64,000 bases of DNA. It comes from Clavibacter michiganensis. GTDB taxonomy: Bacteria; Actinomycetota; Actinomycetes; Actinomycetales; Microbacteriaceae. Location of the stretch: NCBI GenBank assembly GCA_002150995.1, contig MDHJ01000001.1, forward strand, positions 62,001 through 126,000, given 5' to 3'. The translations under genes were made by a program, and so were the position numbers. This document shows, in pieces, positions 45,336-54,677 of this stretch (position 1 is the first letter of the stretch; each line of letters opens with the position of its first letter). The notes under the pieces are model-generated. The model searched no databases. It was not told the DNA's origin and worked only from the letters and a program-made list of their open reading frames with translations.

Positions 45336-46710
45336 GCGTCGTCGAGGGGATCCGCCGGGCCGATGCTCCCGATGCGCCCGTCGTGGCCGTCGCGTCGGTC
45401 GCGCCCGTCGCCGCCGGCTTCGCCACGCGGCAGATCCACGCCGGCGCCACCGTCGACGCCGACCACGGCGCCCGCGTCTCGCCCGTGCACCTCACCGCCG
45501 GCTTCGTCTTCGACAGCTTCGCGGAAGCCCGCGACCGCTTCGCCGGGGCCGACGAGGGCTACCTGTACACGCGCAACGGCAACCCCACCACCGACGAGGT
45601 CGAGAAGCGGCTCGCCGAGCTCGAGGGCGGCACCGAGGCGATCCTCCTCGCGAGCGGGCAGGCGGCGACCACCACCGCGCTTCTCGCGATCCTGCAGGCC
45701 GGCGACCGGATCCTCTCCTCGAGCAGCATCTACGAGGGCAACCGCGGCCTCTTCCGCCAGAACCTCGGCCGGCTCGGCATCGGGGTCGACTTCGTGGACG
45801 ACCACCGCGACCTCGACGAGTGGGCCCGCCGGATCACGCCCTCGACGCGCGTGCTGTTCGGCGAGCCCATCCCGAACCCGAAGAACGACCTGCTCGACCT
45901 CGCGGGCATCGCGGACGTCGCGCACCGGCACGGCCTGCCGTTCGTGGTCGACGACACGCTCGCGACCCCGTACCTGCTCCGCCCGATCGAGCACGGCGCC
46001 GACGTGGTGGTGCACTCCACGAGCAAGTTCCTCGCGGGACACGGATCGGTGCTCGGCGGCGTGGTCGTCGACGGCGGCACCTTCGACTGGGCCGCGCGGC
46101 CGGAGCTCTTCCCGCACCTGACCCAGCCCGAGCGCTCCTTCGGCGGCGCCAGCTGGGCCGACCGCCACGGCCGCGGTGCCTTCGTCGCGTACGCCCGCGA
46201 GATCGTCGCGTCCCGGTTCGGCCCGACGCCCGCGCCGTTCAGCTCGTTCCTCCTGAGGCAGGGCATCGAGACCCTGTCGCTGCGCGTCGAGCGGCACTCG
46301 GCGAACGCGCTCGCGGTGGCGCGCTTCCTGGAGGGGCGGCCGGAGGTGTCGTCGGTCGACTACGCGGGGCTCCCGTCGAGCCCGTCCCACGAGCTGGCGC
46401 TGCGGTACCTGCCCGACGGGCAGGGATCCGTGTTCTCGTTCACGCTCGCGGGCGGCGAGCCGGCGGCCGAGGCGTTCACCGACGCGGTGCGCCTGTTCAG
46501 CCGCATGACCCATCTCGGCGACGTGCGCTCGCTCGTGCTGCACCCGGCGTCGACCACGCACGCGGGCCGCACCCCGAGGAGCGGGACGCCGCGGGGATCT
46601 GGCCGGGGCTGCTCCGCGTCTCCATCGGGATCGAGGACATCGCCGACATCCTCCGCGACCTCGAGCGCGGCCTCGACGCCGTGCGCGCCCTGCCGGCGAC
46701 CGGATCCTGA
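45332..46710 (+). CDS. O-acetylhomoserine sulfhydrylase / Cys-Met metabolism PLP enzyme (one apparent frameshift)
   Basis: After repair a 459-residue enzyme of the MetY/MetB family. It would add sulfide or methanethiol to O-acetyl-homoserine. GFATRQIHAGAT, YLYTRNGNPTTDEVEKRLAELEGG, VVDDTLATPYLLRP and the PLP lysine Lys232 (VVHSTSKFLAGHGS) are diagnostic. ARPELFPHLTQPERSFGG and HLGDVRSLVLHPASTTHA place it nearer MetY. The last 50 residues are in another frame, joined by adding one base at about 46564 (GGG); they then read through IWPGLLRVSIGIEDIADI as expected. It overlaps its neighbour upstream and is 2 bases from the monooxygenase gene. Confidence 0.85.
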
Positions 46711-46712
46711 CG

Positions 46713-48020
46713 GTGGCCCGCCGCCAGCACCTCGGCTGGTTCCTCTCCCGCGGCTTCGGCCCGCAGGGCTGGGGCCACCCGTACCGGGAGTGGAACCACG
46801 ACTGGACCCGCCCCGACCTCTACCAGCAGTCCGCCCGCGAGCTCGAGCAGGCGGGCTTCGAGCTCATCGTCATGGAGGACGCCGTCTCCCTCGGCTCGCC
46901 CGAGACCCTCGACCTCCGCGTGCGCGGCGCGTACGGCGGCCCCAAGCACGACCCGCTGCTCCTCGCGCCGTGGCTGTTCGCCGCCACCTCGCGGATCGGC
47001 CTGGTGCCGACGGTCAACGCCGGGATCACGCCGCCGTACCTCGCCGCCCGGCAGGCGCAGACGCTGCAGCACCTGAGCGCCGGCCGGTTCGGGATCAACC
47101 TGGTCACCGACGTCGGCAGCGCCCGCCATGTGGGCCTCGATCCGCTCTCGCACGACGGCGCCTACGACCGCGCCGACGAGTGGATGGAGGTGGTCCGCCG
47201 CCTCTGGCATAGCTGGGACGGCGGCGCCCTCGTCGAGGATCCGGCCTCCGGTCGCTTCGCCGACGGTGCCCTGCTCGACGCGTTCCAGCACCGCGGCGAG
47301 CACTTCTCCGTCGACGGCCCGCTCAACGCCGTGCCGTCCGCGTACGGCGATCCGGTGATCGTCTCGCCCGGCGGGTCCCCCCGCGGCCTGTCCTTCGCGG
47401 GCACGCAGTCCGACGTGCAGCTCGGCCTGGCGCCGCTCGAGCCGGCCGCGCTCCTCGCCTACCGGGCGAAGGTGCTGGACGCGGCGGCGCGGCAGGGGCG
47501 CGGTCCGGACGGCATCCGGATCCTCTTCGTCGTGAAGCCCGAGATCGTGTCGAGCGAGGAAGAGGCGCGCCGGGTCGTCGACGCGTCGCGCCACCCCTCC
47601 GACGACGTGCTCCGGGCCATCGCGCTCGGCTGGTCGAGCGACCTCGAGACCGACCTCACGGGCCTCGACCTCGACCGGCCCGTCGACCGCGGCGTCTTCG
47701 GCGAGCACGTCTCGCACGGCACCATCGCCGGGCTCTACGGCGGCACCGAGGACGCGCCGCTCCGGGAGCTGCTCACCCGGAAGGCGCGCAAGGGCCTCGT
47801 CGCGGAGCGGTCCGGGTTCGTCGGCACGGCGGAGCGGTTCGCGGACTTCGTCGAGCAGCTGGGCGACGACGCCGACAACGACGGCCTGCTGCTCTCCGGC
47901 GACCTGCATCCCGTGACTCTGCACCGGATGCTCGACGAGCTCGTGCCGGTGCTCCGCCGCCGCGGGATCCTCCGCGACGAGCTGGCCGCGGGCGGGCTGC
48001 GGGCGAACCTGTTCGGCTGA
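46713..48020 (+). CDS. LLM-class flavin monooxygenase (NtaA/SnaA/DszA group)
   Basis: A 435-residue flavin-dependent monooxygenase with a TIM barrel. DLYQQSARELEQAGFELIVMEDAVSLG, RIGLVPTVNAGITPPYLAARQAQTL, SAGRFGINLVTDVGSARH and YDRADEWMEVVRRLW are hallmarks of the NtaA/SnaA/DszA subgroup. It needs FMNH2 from a separate reductase. Members oxidise dibenzothiophene sulfone, dimethyl sulfide, EDTA or nitrilotriacetate. Placement at the end of a C-S lyase/MetE-like/MetY operon favours an organosulfur substrate. The start is GTG 46713, 2 bases after the MetY stop. Confidence 0.87.
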   Translation: MARRQHLGWFLSRGFGPQGWGHPYREWNHDWTRPDLYQQSARELEQAGFELIVMEDAVSLGSPETLDLRVRGAYGGPKHDPLLLAPWLFAATSRIGLVPTVNAGITPPYLAARQAQTLQHLSAGRFGINLVTDVGSARHVGLDPLSHDGAYDRADEWMEVVRRLWHSWDGGALVEDPASGRFADGALLDAFQHRGEHFSVDGPLNAVPSAYGDPVIVSPGGSPRGLSFAGTQSDVQLGLAPLEPAALLAYRAKVLDAAARQGRGPDGIRILFVVKPEIVSSEEEARRVVDASRHPSDDVLRAIALGWSSDLETDLTGLDLDRPVDRGVFGEHVSHGTIAGLYGGTEDAPLRELLTRKARKGLVAERSGFVGTAERFADFVEQLGDDADNDGLLLSGDLHPVTLHRMLDELVPVLRRRGILRDELAAGGLRANLFG

Positions 48021-48049
48021 TCCCTGAGGCGGACATCGTCCCGCCCGGA

Positions 48050-48727
48050 TCAGGCCGCGCCGGTGCCCGCGATGTCGCGCAGTCGGCGGCGCACCGCCGC
48101 GTAGGAGGCGACGAGGGTCGCGTCGAGGCCGGCGGCCCGCGCATCCGCCCACTCGTCGAAGGCCGTGCGCACCGCGACGCCCGCGAGCTCGGTGACCAGG
48201 CGCGCCTCCTGGGCCGTGATGCGCCCGTCGAACGCGGTCGTCATGCGCTCGGCCAGCTCCCACGAGCGCGTCGCGTCGAGGGAGACCGCGGCGGAGCGCA
48301 ACTGCGGCTCGTCGGCCATGAGGCGCCGCACGCGCAGCTGCTGCTGCGCGAGGGCGGCCAGCTCGCCGTCGAGGGAGGCCAGGACGCGCTCGTAGACGCG
48401 CTCGAGCTGGGGGAGCGGCGCGGATCCGCGGTCGACGTCGGCGAGCCAGGCGTCGATGGGCGGGTCGAACGCGGGGTGGAGCGTGAGGACCGACTCCTCC
48501 TTGCTCGGGAAGTAGCGGAAGCAGGTGCGGTCGGAGACGCCGGCGGCCTGGGCGATGTCGTGGATGGTCGTGGCGGCCATGCCGCGCTCCTCGAAGAGCG
48601 CGAGCGCGGCCTCGCTGATCTCGGTGGTGGTCGCCATGCGCCGCCGCTCGCGGAGGCCGGCGCCCGCGCCCGCACCCACCGGCGCCAGGGCCTCGCCGGG
48701 GTCCGTGCTCGTGCCCACCGCGCTCAT
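48050..48727 (-). CDS. TetR-family regulator, divergent from DHA2 efflux pump
   Basis: A 225-residue repressor. The HTH is in ISEAALALFEERGMAATTIHDIAQAAGVSDRTCFRYFPSKEESVL, followed by a helical ligand-binding domain. The start at 48727 gives a short disordered N-terminal arm before RERRRMATTTE. It is divergent from the MFS gene at 48886, and the inverted repeat at 48788-48820 lies between them, a standard drug-responsive efflux arrangement. Confidence 0.9.
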   Translation of the reverse strand: MSAVGTSTDPGEALAPVGAGAGAGLRERRRMATTTEISEAALALFEERGMAATTIHDIAQAAGVSDRTCFRYFPSKEESVLTLHPAFDPPIDAWLADVDRGSAPLPQLERVYERVLASLDGELAALAQQQLRVRRLMADEPQLRSAAVSLDATRSWELAERMTTAFDGRITAQEARLVTELAGVAVRTAFDEWADARAAGLDATLVASYAAVRRRLRDIAGTGAA

Positions 48728-48787
48728 CCCGTCACCGCCGTCCGCTCGCGTGCGGCGTCCGGCCGCATCTGTCGTCGATGCCGATTG

Positions 48788-48820
48788 TGTCATAGACTGC
48801 CACTCGGTCCCAGTCTGACA
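48788..48820. promoter_or_regulatory. Candidate TetR operator in the divergent efflux promoter
   Basis: TGTCA-TA-GACTG (48788-48799) faces CAGTCTGACA (48811-48820). The half sites are perfect inverted repeats apart from two extra bases in the left arm. The left arm contains TAGACT, a plausible -10 element. Confidence 0.6.
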
Positions 48821-48885
48821 TCCGGACCTCCCCGGCCTCGCACCGTCGCGCGCGCCCCGCCATCCACTCCCGGAGAACGCATCCC

Positions 48886-50450
48886 ATGAGCACGCCGCCC
48901 ACCGCCGACACCGCACGCGACGAGACCCTGCCCCCGCGGGGCCAGCGGAGGCCGACCGCGCCGCGACCGCGGGCGCCGCGACCGCCGGCGGCACCGCCCG
49001 CCCCGCGCCCGGCGACGACGAGCGCCTGCCCGCCGGCGCCCCGCTCGTCATCGGCCTGCTGGTCGTCGCCGCCTTCGTCGTGATCCTCAACGAGACGATC
49101 ATGAGCGTGGCGCTGCCGAGCCTCATGGTCGACCTCGACATCACCACGGCCACCGCGCAGTGGCTCACCACCGGCTTCATGCTCACCATGGCCGTCGTCA
49201 TCCCGGCCACCGGCTTCATCCTGCAGCGCTTCTCCACCCGCCAGGTGTTCGGCGCCGCCATGACCCTGTTCTCGCTCGGCACGCTGGTCGCGGCGATCGC
49301 GCCCGGGTTCGGCGTGCTGCTCATCGGCCGCGTGGTGCAGGCCAGCGGCACGGCGATCATGATGCCGCTGCTGTTCACGACCGTCCTCAACCTGGTGCCC
49401 GCCGCGCGCCGCGGCCGCCTCATGGGCGTCATCTCCATCGTCATCGCGGTGGCCCCGGCCATCGGCCCGACGGTCTCCGGCCTCATCCTCAGCGCGCTCT
49501 CCTGGCGCTGGATGTTCCTCATCGTGCTGCCGATCGCGCTCATCGCCCTGGCGCTCGGCCTGTGGAAGATCACGAACCTGACCACGCCGCGGAAGCTCCC
49601 CTTCGACGTCCTCTCCGTGGTGCTCTCCACGCTCGCGTTCGGCGGCCTCATCTACGGCCTCAGCAGCCTCGGCGAGTCGGCGGAGGGCGAGGCGCCCCTG
49701 CCGCTATGGATCCCGATCACGGTCGGCGTGCTCGCGCTCGCCGCGTTCATCGGGCGCCAGATCGGCCTGCAGCGCGAGGACCGCGCCCTCATGGACCTCC
49801 GCACCTTCCGCAGCCGCTCGTTCGTGGTGGCCGTGATCATGGTGAGCGTCAGCATGATGGCGCTGTTCGGCAGCCTCATCGTCCTGCCGCTCTACCTGCA
49901 GAACGTGCTGGAGCTCGGCACGCTCGAGACGGGCCTCCTCCTGCTCCCCGGCGGTGCGCTCATGGCGGTGCTGTCGCCCATCGTCGGCCGCCTCTTCGAC
50001 CGCGTCGGCCCGCGCCCGCTCGTGATCCCCGGCGCCATCGTCGTCTCCATCGCGCTGTGGGGCATGACCACGATGCTGCACGAGGGCACCTCGGTCGGCT
50101 GGGTCATCGCGGTGCACCTGGTGCTGAACGCCGGCCTCGCCTTCATGTTCACGCCGCTGCTCACCTCGGCCCTCGGATCCCTGCCGCCGCGCCTCTACTC
50201 GCACGGCAGCGCCACCGTCTCGACGATGCAGCAGCTCGCCGGCGCCGCGGGCACAGCCCTGTTCGTCACGGTGCTCACGACCACCACGGTCGGCGGCGTC
50301 GCCGACGGCCTGTCCGAGGTCTCCGCCACCGCCGCCGGCGTGCAGGCGGCCTTCATGATCGGCGGCTTCATCTCGCTCGCCGCGATCGTCGCCTCGTTCT
50401 TCGTGCGCCGCCCGGCGGAGCCGCTGCCCGAGGGCATCGCCGCGCACTAG
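48886..50450 (+). CDS. DHA2-family (EmrB/QacA) MFS drug exporter (one apparent frameshift)
   Basis: After repair a 521-residue multidrug exporter with 14 expected membrane segments. VVILNETIMSVALPSLMVDLD is the DHA2 family signature. TAQWLTTGFMLTMAVVIPATGFIL and GRVVQASGTAIMMPLL (motif C region) follow, and a central cytoplasmic loop separates the two bundles. The first 20 residues are in a different frame from the rest; adding one base at 48938-48941 (GGGG) joins them and gives 522 whole codons. ATG 48886 starts within CCCATGAGC without a strong ribosome site. Controlled by the divergent TetR. Confidence 0.87.
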
Positions 50451-50490
50451 CGCGTCCGGCCCGGCGCATCCGCCCGGCGCGGCGATGCCC

Positions 50491-51239
50491 TCAGTCCCAG
50501 GACGCCGAGCCCGGCGGCACCGCCGCCTTCGTGCCGCCGCGCCAGCGCGCGATCGACTGCTCCACGTACTCGCCCACGAGCGCCGGAAGGTCGAGGCCCG
50601 GGTTGTGGATCCACTGGATCTCGAGCCCGTCGAGGATCGCGAGGAAGCAGGCGGCCTCGTAGTCGAGGGTCGCGTCGTCCATCGGCGGCACCTGCTCCAG
50701 GGCGACGGCCTCGGCGATGCGGCCTCGGATCTGCGCGATGGTCCGCGCGTACCGGGAGCGCATGTACACGTGCGCGGGATGGGTCGCGTCGCTCGTCTCG
50801 GTGGCGAAGGTCAGGTACAGCTCGAGGAAGCCGCGGTGCTCCACGTGGTACCGCATGAGGTCGACGAAGGCGCGGAGGGCGGGGAGGCCCGGCGCCGCCT
50901 CCGACACGAACGGCTGCTGCCGGTCCCACTGCCGCAGCACCTCGGTCAGCAGCTCCTCCTTGCGGAAGTAGCGGAGCACGGCCGCGGGGAGACGCCGACC
51001 TCGTCGGCGATCTCCTTGATCGTGGCCGCGCCGTAGCCGCGGACGCCGAACACGCGGACGGCCGCGGCGACGATCTCCGCACGGCGTCGGACGCCCGTCG
51101 AGTAGAGCCCGCGGGATGCCATCCCGGCCGCAGCGGCCGGATCCGTGGCCGCGCTCTCATCCGCATCAGCATGCGGAAAGTTTTCCGTCGCGCCGTCGGA
51201 TCCCCGGCGTTGCGGGGCGGCGCTCGTCGACTTGGTCAC
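50491..51239 (-). CDS. TetR-family regulator of the sugar-uptake cluster (one apparent frameshift)
   Basis: After repair a 249-residue repressor. The HTH, EIVAAAVRVFGVRGYGAATIK then EIADEVGVSPAAVLRYFRKE, is interrupted at 50986-50989, where CCCC should be CCCCC. The C-terminal ligand domain runs to the end. The GTG start at 51239 is preferred because GGGGGAGG lies 9 bases ahead; an ATG at 51122 would remove a disordered 39-residue arm. It is divergent from the Gfo/Idh gene and probably binds the inverted repeat at 51299-51320. Confidence 0.82.
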
Positions 51240-51256
51240 GATGTAGATCCTCCCCC

Positions 51257-51285
51257 TTGTGCCTCCGTGGACCCGGACGTACAGT
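51257..51285 (+). promoter_or_regulatory. Promoter of the Gfo/Idh-ABC cluster
   Basis: TTGTGC (51257-51262), a 17-base spacer, TACAGT (51280-51285). The predicted start of transcription is just ahead of the inverted repeat, so repressor binding would block it. Confidence 0.55.
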
Positions 51286-51298
51286 GACGCAACCGTAA

Positions 51299-51320
51299 AC
51301 GACGAGTCAGTTTTCGTCGT
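51299..51320. promoter_or_regulatory. Candidate TetR operator
   Basis: ACGACGA (51299-51305) and TCGTCGT (51314-51320) form a perfect 7-bp inverted repeat with an 8-base spacer, immediately downstream of the predicted start of transcription. Confidence 0.55.
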
Positions 51321-51348
51321 GCGGATCATTGCTAGGGACGAGGGCGTC

Positions 51349-52445
51349 GTGGGCGAAGAGGTGTTCGGTGTGGGCCTTGTCGGGGCCGGACCGGTAGGGC
51401 AGGCCATCCACCTGCCGACGTTGGCGCGCATGGCCGACCGGTTCCGGGTCGTCCACGTGATGGACGTCGACGCGGAGGTGGCCGAGCGGGTCGCGGCACG
51501 GGCGGGGGCCCGGCACACGACCGACGCGGACGCGCTGATCGCCGACCCGGCCGTCGCCGTGGTGGTCATCGGCAGCCCGAACCGCTTCCACGCCGAGCAG
51601 GTCATCGCCGCGTGCCGCGCGGGCAAGCGCGCCGTGCTCTGCGAGAAGCCGCTCGCCGTGTCCGCGGAGGAGGGCCGGGCCATCGCCGCCGCGTCCGCCG
51701 AGCACGGGGTGCCCGTCATCGTGGGGACGATGCACGCGTTCGACCCCGCGTGGATCGCCGCGGTCGACGCCTGGGACGCCTCGGGGAGGCACCGCACACC
51801 GTGCGGATCTCGGCCGTCATCCCGCCGAACCCCGACTCGGAGGACTCCGCCACGGAGATCGTCGGCCGGCCCGCGCCCCGCGCCGCGGGCGAGCCCGACC
51901 GGGAGGCGCAGGCCCTCGCGGTCAGCGGCGGCGTGCTCGGCCTCGCCATCCACGACCTGCCCCTCGCGCGCCGGCTGCTGCCTGCCGCGGCGCCGCGCGT
52001 GGTCAGCGCCCGCGCCCTGAAGCCGTGGGGCTACGAGATCGTCGCCATGGTGGGCGAGAGCGTGCTCGAGGTGCACGGCATCGGCGGGGCGTCGTGGGAT
52101 CCCGAGTGGACGCTCGACGCCGTCGCCCGCGACCGCTCGCTCCACGTCGACTTCTCCCTCTCCTACGTGCACGCCGGATCCAGCACCGCCGCCCTCACCG
52201 ACGCCCGCAGCACCACCGCCTGGGGCCCGTTCCCGGACAACGGCTACGTGGGCGAGTGGGAGCACGTGCACGACGTGATCACGGGCGCGGCCGATCCCGT
52301 CCCCATGGACGTGCAGCTCGCCGACCTCGACCTCGCGACCGACATCGCGGAGCAGAGCGCCGCCATCATCCGCGCCGGCGGGGGGCCCGCCTCGGCGGAC
52401 GCCGGATCCGCGCGCCACGCGTCCCGGACGGAGGTCGCCGCATGA
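51349..52445 (+). CDS. Gfo/Idh/MocA-family oxidoreductase (one apparent frameshift)
   Basis: After repair a 365-residue NAD(P)-dependent oxidoreductase acting on a sugar or sugar derivative. The Rossmann motif is GVGLVGAGPVGQAIHLP, and LCEKPLAVSAEEGRAI supplies the conserved E-K-P lysine. GGVLGLAIHDLPLARRLLP provides the substrate-site histidine region. The frame breaks at 51783-51786 (GGGG, five expected); adding one base restores SGEAPHTVRISAVIPP and 366 whole codons. The start is uncertain: GTG 51349 (chosen, GAGGG upstream) or GTG 51319. The stop overlaps the next gene (ATGA). Confidence 0.8.
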
Positions 52446-53253
52446 GCGCCCTCACCCTCCGCATCGACCCCGCGGCGTCGGCGACGCACGCGCACGCCGC
52501 CGTCGCGACCCTCGCCTCCCTGCCCGAGTCCTTCCGGCGCACCGACGACGCGGGCGACGTGGTCGTGGTCGCCGGCGGCGACGGCTGGGCCGCCCGTGCG
52601 ACATCGGCCGCTCGCGCGGGGCCCGCGCCCTCCTCGTGCTCGACCCCGTCCCCGCCGCCGACTCCGAGCTGGCCGAGCTCGCCGCGGCGGGCGTCCCCGT
52701 CGTCCTCGACGTGCCGTGGCGGCACGACGAGGCGGTCCGCCGGGTGGCGCCGCGAATCCACCGCCTCGCCGCGCCCGGCGCCCTGCTCGAGGCGCGCGCG
52801 ACCGTCGCGGATCCGGGCGACCTCCCCGGCGCAGCCCGGGCGCTCGCGCTCACCGCGCAGACGCTCGTCGGCTCGCCGCTCGCGGAGCTCGCGCCCCTCG
52901 CCGAGACGCCCGACCACCTCATGCTCACGGGCACGACGGAGACGGGCGTGCACGTCATCGTGAGCGCCCTCGTCACGGCGCACGCCCACGCGTGCGCCAC
53001 CTTCCGCCTCATCGTCGGCGACCGGGCCGCGCACGTGGCCCTGCCGGCGCCGGGCACCGCCGCCCCGGGCCGGTCGAGCGTCACCGACGCCGCCGGCCGC
53101 GAGGACCTCCCCGTCGTCTTCGAGTCCTGCCACCGCACCGCGATGCGCCTCGCCCGCGACGCCGCCCACGGCCGCTGCGTCCCCGACGACGTGGCCGACC
53201 TCCGCTCGCTCCTCGCCGCAGCCCCCGCGCTGGCCGGCGAGCGCCCGAGCTGA
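52442..53253 (+). CDS. Unknown partner of the Gfo/Idh oxidoreductase (one apparent frameshift)
   Basis: After repair a 270-residue protein that I cannot assign. It has alternating hydrophobic strands such as DVVVVAGGDGW, ALLVLDPVPAADSELAELAAAGVPVVLDVPWR, and later LMLTGTTETGVHVIVSALV and HVALPAPGTAAPGRSS. The first part looks like a Rossmann-type domain without a glycine-rich nucleotide loop, and the second is beta-rich, so it resembles a degenerate Gfo/Idh relative. Adding one base at 52593-52595 joins the two frames and gives 271 whole codons. It overlaps the oxidoreductase by ATGA and precedes the transporter genes, so it is probably part of the same catabolic step. Confidence 0.65.
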
Positions 53254-53312
53254 TCCACGAACCCAACCCCTCCACCACACATCAGGCACCACAACATGCA
53301 ACGGAGCACGAA

Positions 53313-54635
53313 ATGCCACAGCAGTCATCCAGCGCCTTCGGCAACGGACTCACCCGTCGATCCCTCCTGAGCGCGGGCGTCGGCGCCGCGGCCGTCGGCC
53401 TCCTCGCCGCCTGCAGCGGCGGCGGAGGCGGCGCGAGCGGCGCCGCCGCGCCCCTGAAGTTCTGGAACATGCCCTGGGGCGCGCCCGCCTTCCTCACGGA
53501 GGACAAGGCGATCTCCGCGGCGTACAAGCCGGCGAGCGGCATGGGCGCCGTCAGCTACCAGCAGGTCCAGTGGGCGAACTTCACCCAGACGTTCTCCACG
53601 GCCGTCGCGGCCAACAACGGCCCCGCCGTGAGCTCCGGAGGCGGGACGACGGCGTTCCTCTTCGAGTCGCAGGGCAAGATCGCGTACGCCGACGACCTCA
53701 TCGAGTCGTGGAAGAAGAGCGGGTTGTACGACGACTTCCTCCCGGGCCTCGTCGACACCCTGAAGACGGACAACGGCTACGCCGCCGTCCCGTACAACCT
53801 CGACATGCGCATGTACTGGTACCGCAAGGACCTCCTCGAGAAGGCCGGCGTCGAGGCGCCCACCGACTGGGACTCCTACGAGGCCGCGTGCGCGGGGCTG
53901 AAGAAGATCGGCGTCTACGGCTACGGCACCCGCTCGGGGGCCGGCGCCTTCACCGGCTTCCACCAGATCGTCGCCCACATGATCAACAACGGCGGCGGCC
54001 TCTTCGACGGCGACCAGAACCCGGACGTGGTGACGGACAAGAACATCGAGGCCGTCGAGTGGGTGCTCGGCATGGTCAAGAACGGCTACGTCGACCCCCG
54101 CAGCGCCACGTACACGTCCGACAACGCGTACCAGCAGATGGACGCCGGCACATTCGGCATGCTCTGGGACGGCGCGGGCGCCACGGCGAACGTCAGCCCG
54201 GAGACCGCGGCCAACATGGTGGTCGGCGACCCGCTCGTGGGCCCCGGCGGCGAGAAGGGCGCGCTCTACTTCCCGAACAACATCATGATGTACAAGTCCA
54301 CGCCCAGCCAGGAGAACAGCGAGGCGTTCCTCACCTACTACTACGAGAACATGAAGACGCTGTGGACCAAGCAGACCGGCATCGGCCTGCCGCCGCTGAA
54401 GTCCATCGCCGAGGAGGCGTACGCGGACGACGCGAACACCACGAAGATCCTCAACGACTGGCAGCCGATCTCGAAGACGTGGGGCGCTCCGGGCTCCAAC
54501 ACGGTCTTCCAGAACGTGACCAAGGTCGACGGCACCCAGCCGACCATCTCCTTCGCGCAGGCCGTCCTCGGCGGCACCGTCACCGCGAAGGGCGCCCTCG
54601 AGACGCTGCAGAAGGAGCTGGAGGCGGGCGCCTGA
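53313..54635 (+). CDS. ABC sugar-type extracellular binding lipoprotein
   Basis: A 440-residue binding protein of the family 1 (maltose/oligosaccharide) type. The N-terminus GLTRRSLLSAGVGAAAVGLLAAC combines a twin-arginine with a lipobox, suggesting Tat export and lipid anchoring. GYAAVPYNLDMRMYWYRKDLLEKAGVEAPTDWD is the family signature. The abundance of aromatic residues fits carbohydrate binding. It heads the ABC genes of the cluster, but there is no ATPase gene nearby; a shared MsiK-like ATPase elsewhere is likely. Ligand unknown. Confidence 0.9.
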   Translation: MPQQSSSAFGNGLTRRSLLSAGVGAAAVGLLAACSGGGGGASGAAAPLKFWNMPWGAPAFLTEDKAISAAYKPASGMGAVSYQQVQWANFTQTFSTAVAANNGPAVSSGGGTTAFLFESQGKIAYADDLIESWKKSGLYDDFLPGLVDTLKTDNGYAAVPYNLDMRMYWYRKDLLEKAGVEAPTDWDSYEAACAGLKKIGVYGYGTRSGAGAFTGFHQIVAHMINNGGGLFDGDQNPDVVTDKNIEAVEWVLGMVKNGYVDPRSATYTSDNAYQQMDAGTFGMLWDGAGATANVSPETAANMVVGDPLVGPGGEKGALYFPNNIMMYKSTPSQENSEAFLTYYYENMKTLWTKQTGIGLPPLKSIAEEAYADDANTTKILNDWQPISKTWGAPGSNTVFQNVTKVDGTQPTISFAQAVLGGTVTAKGALETLQKELEAGA

Positions 54636-54677
54636 TGCGCGCGCGTCCGGAGTCCCTGACATGGACGGGGTGACCTG

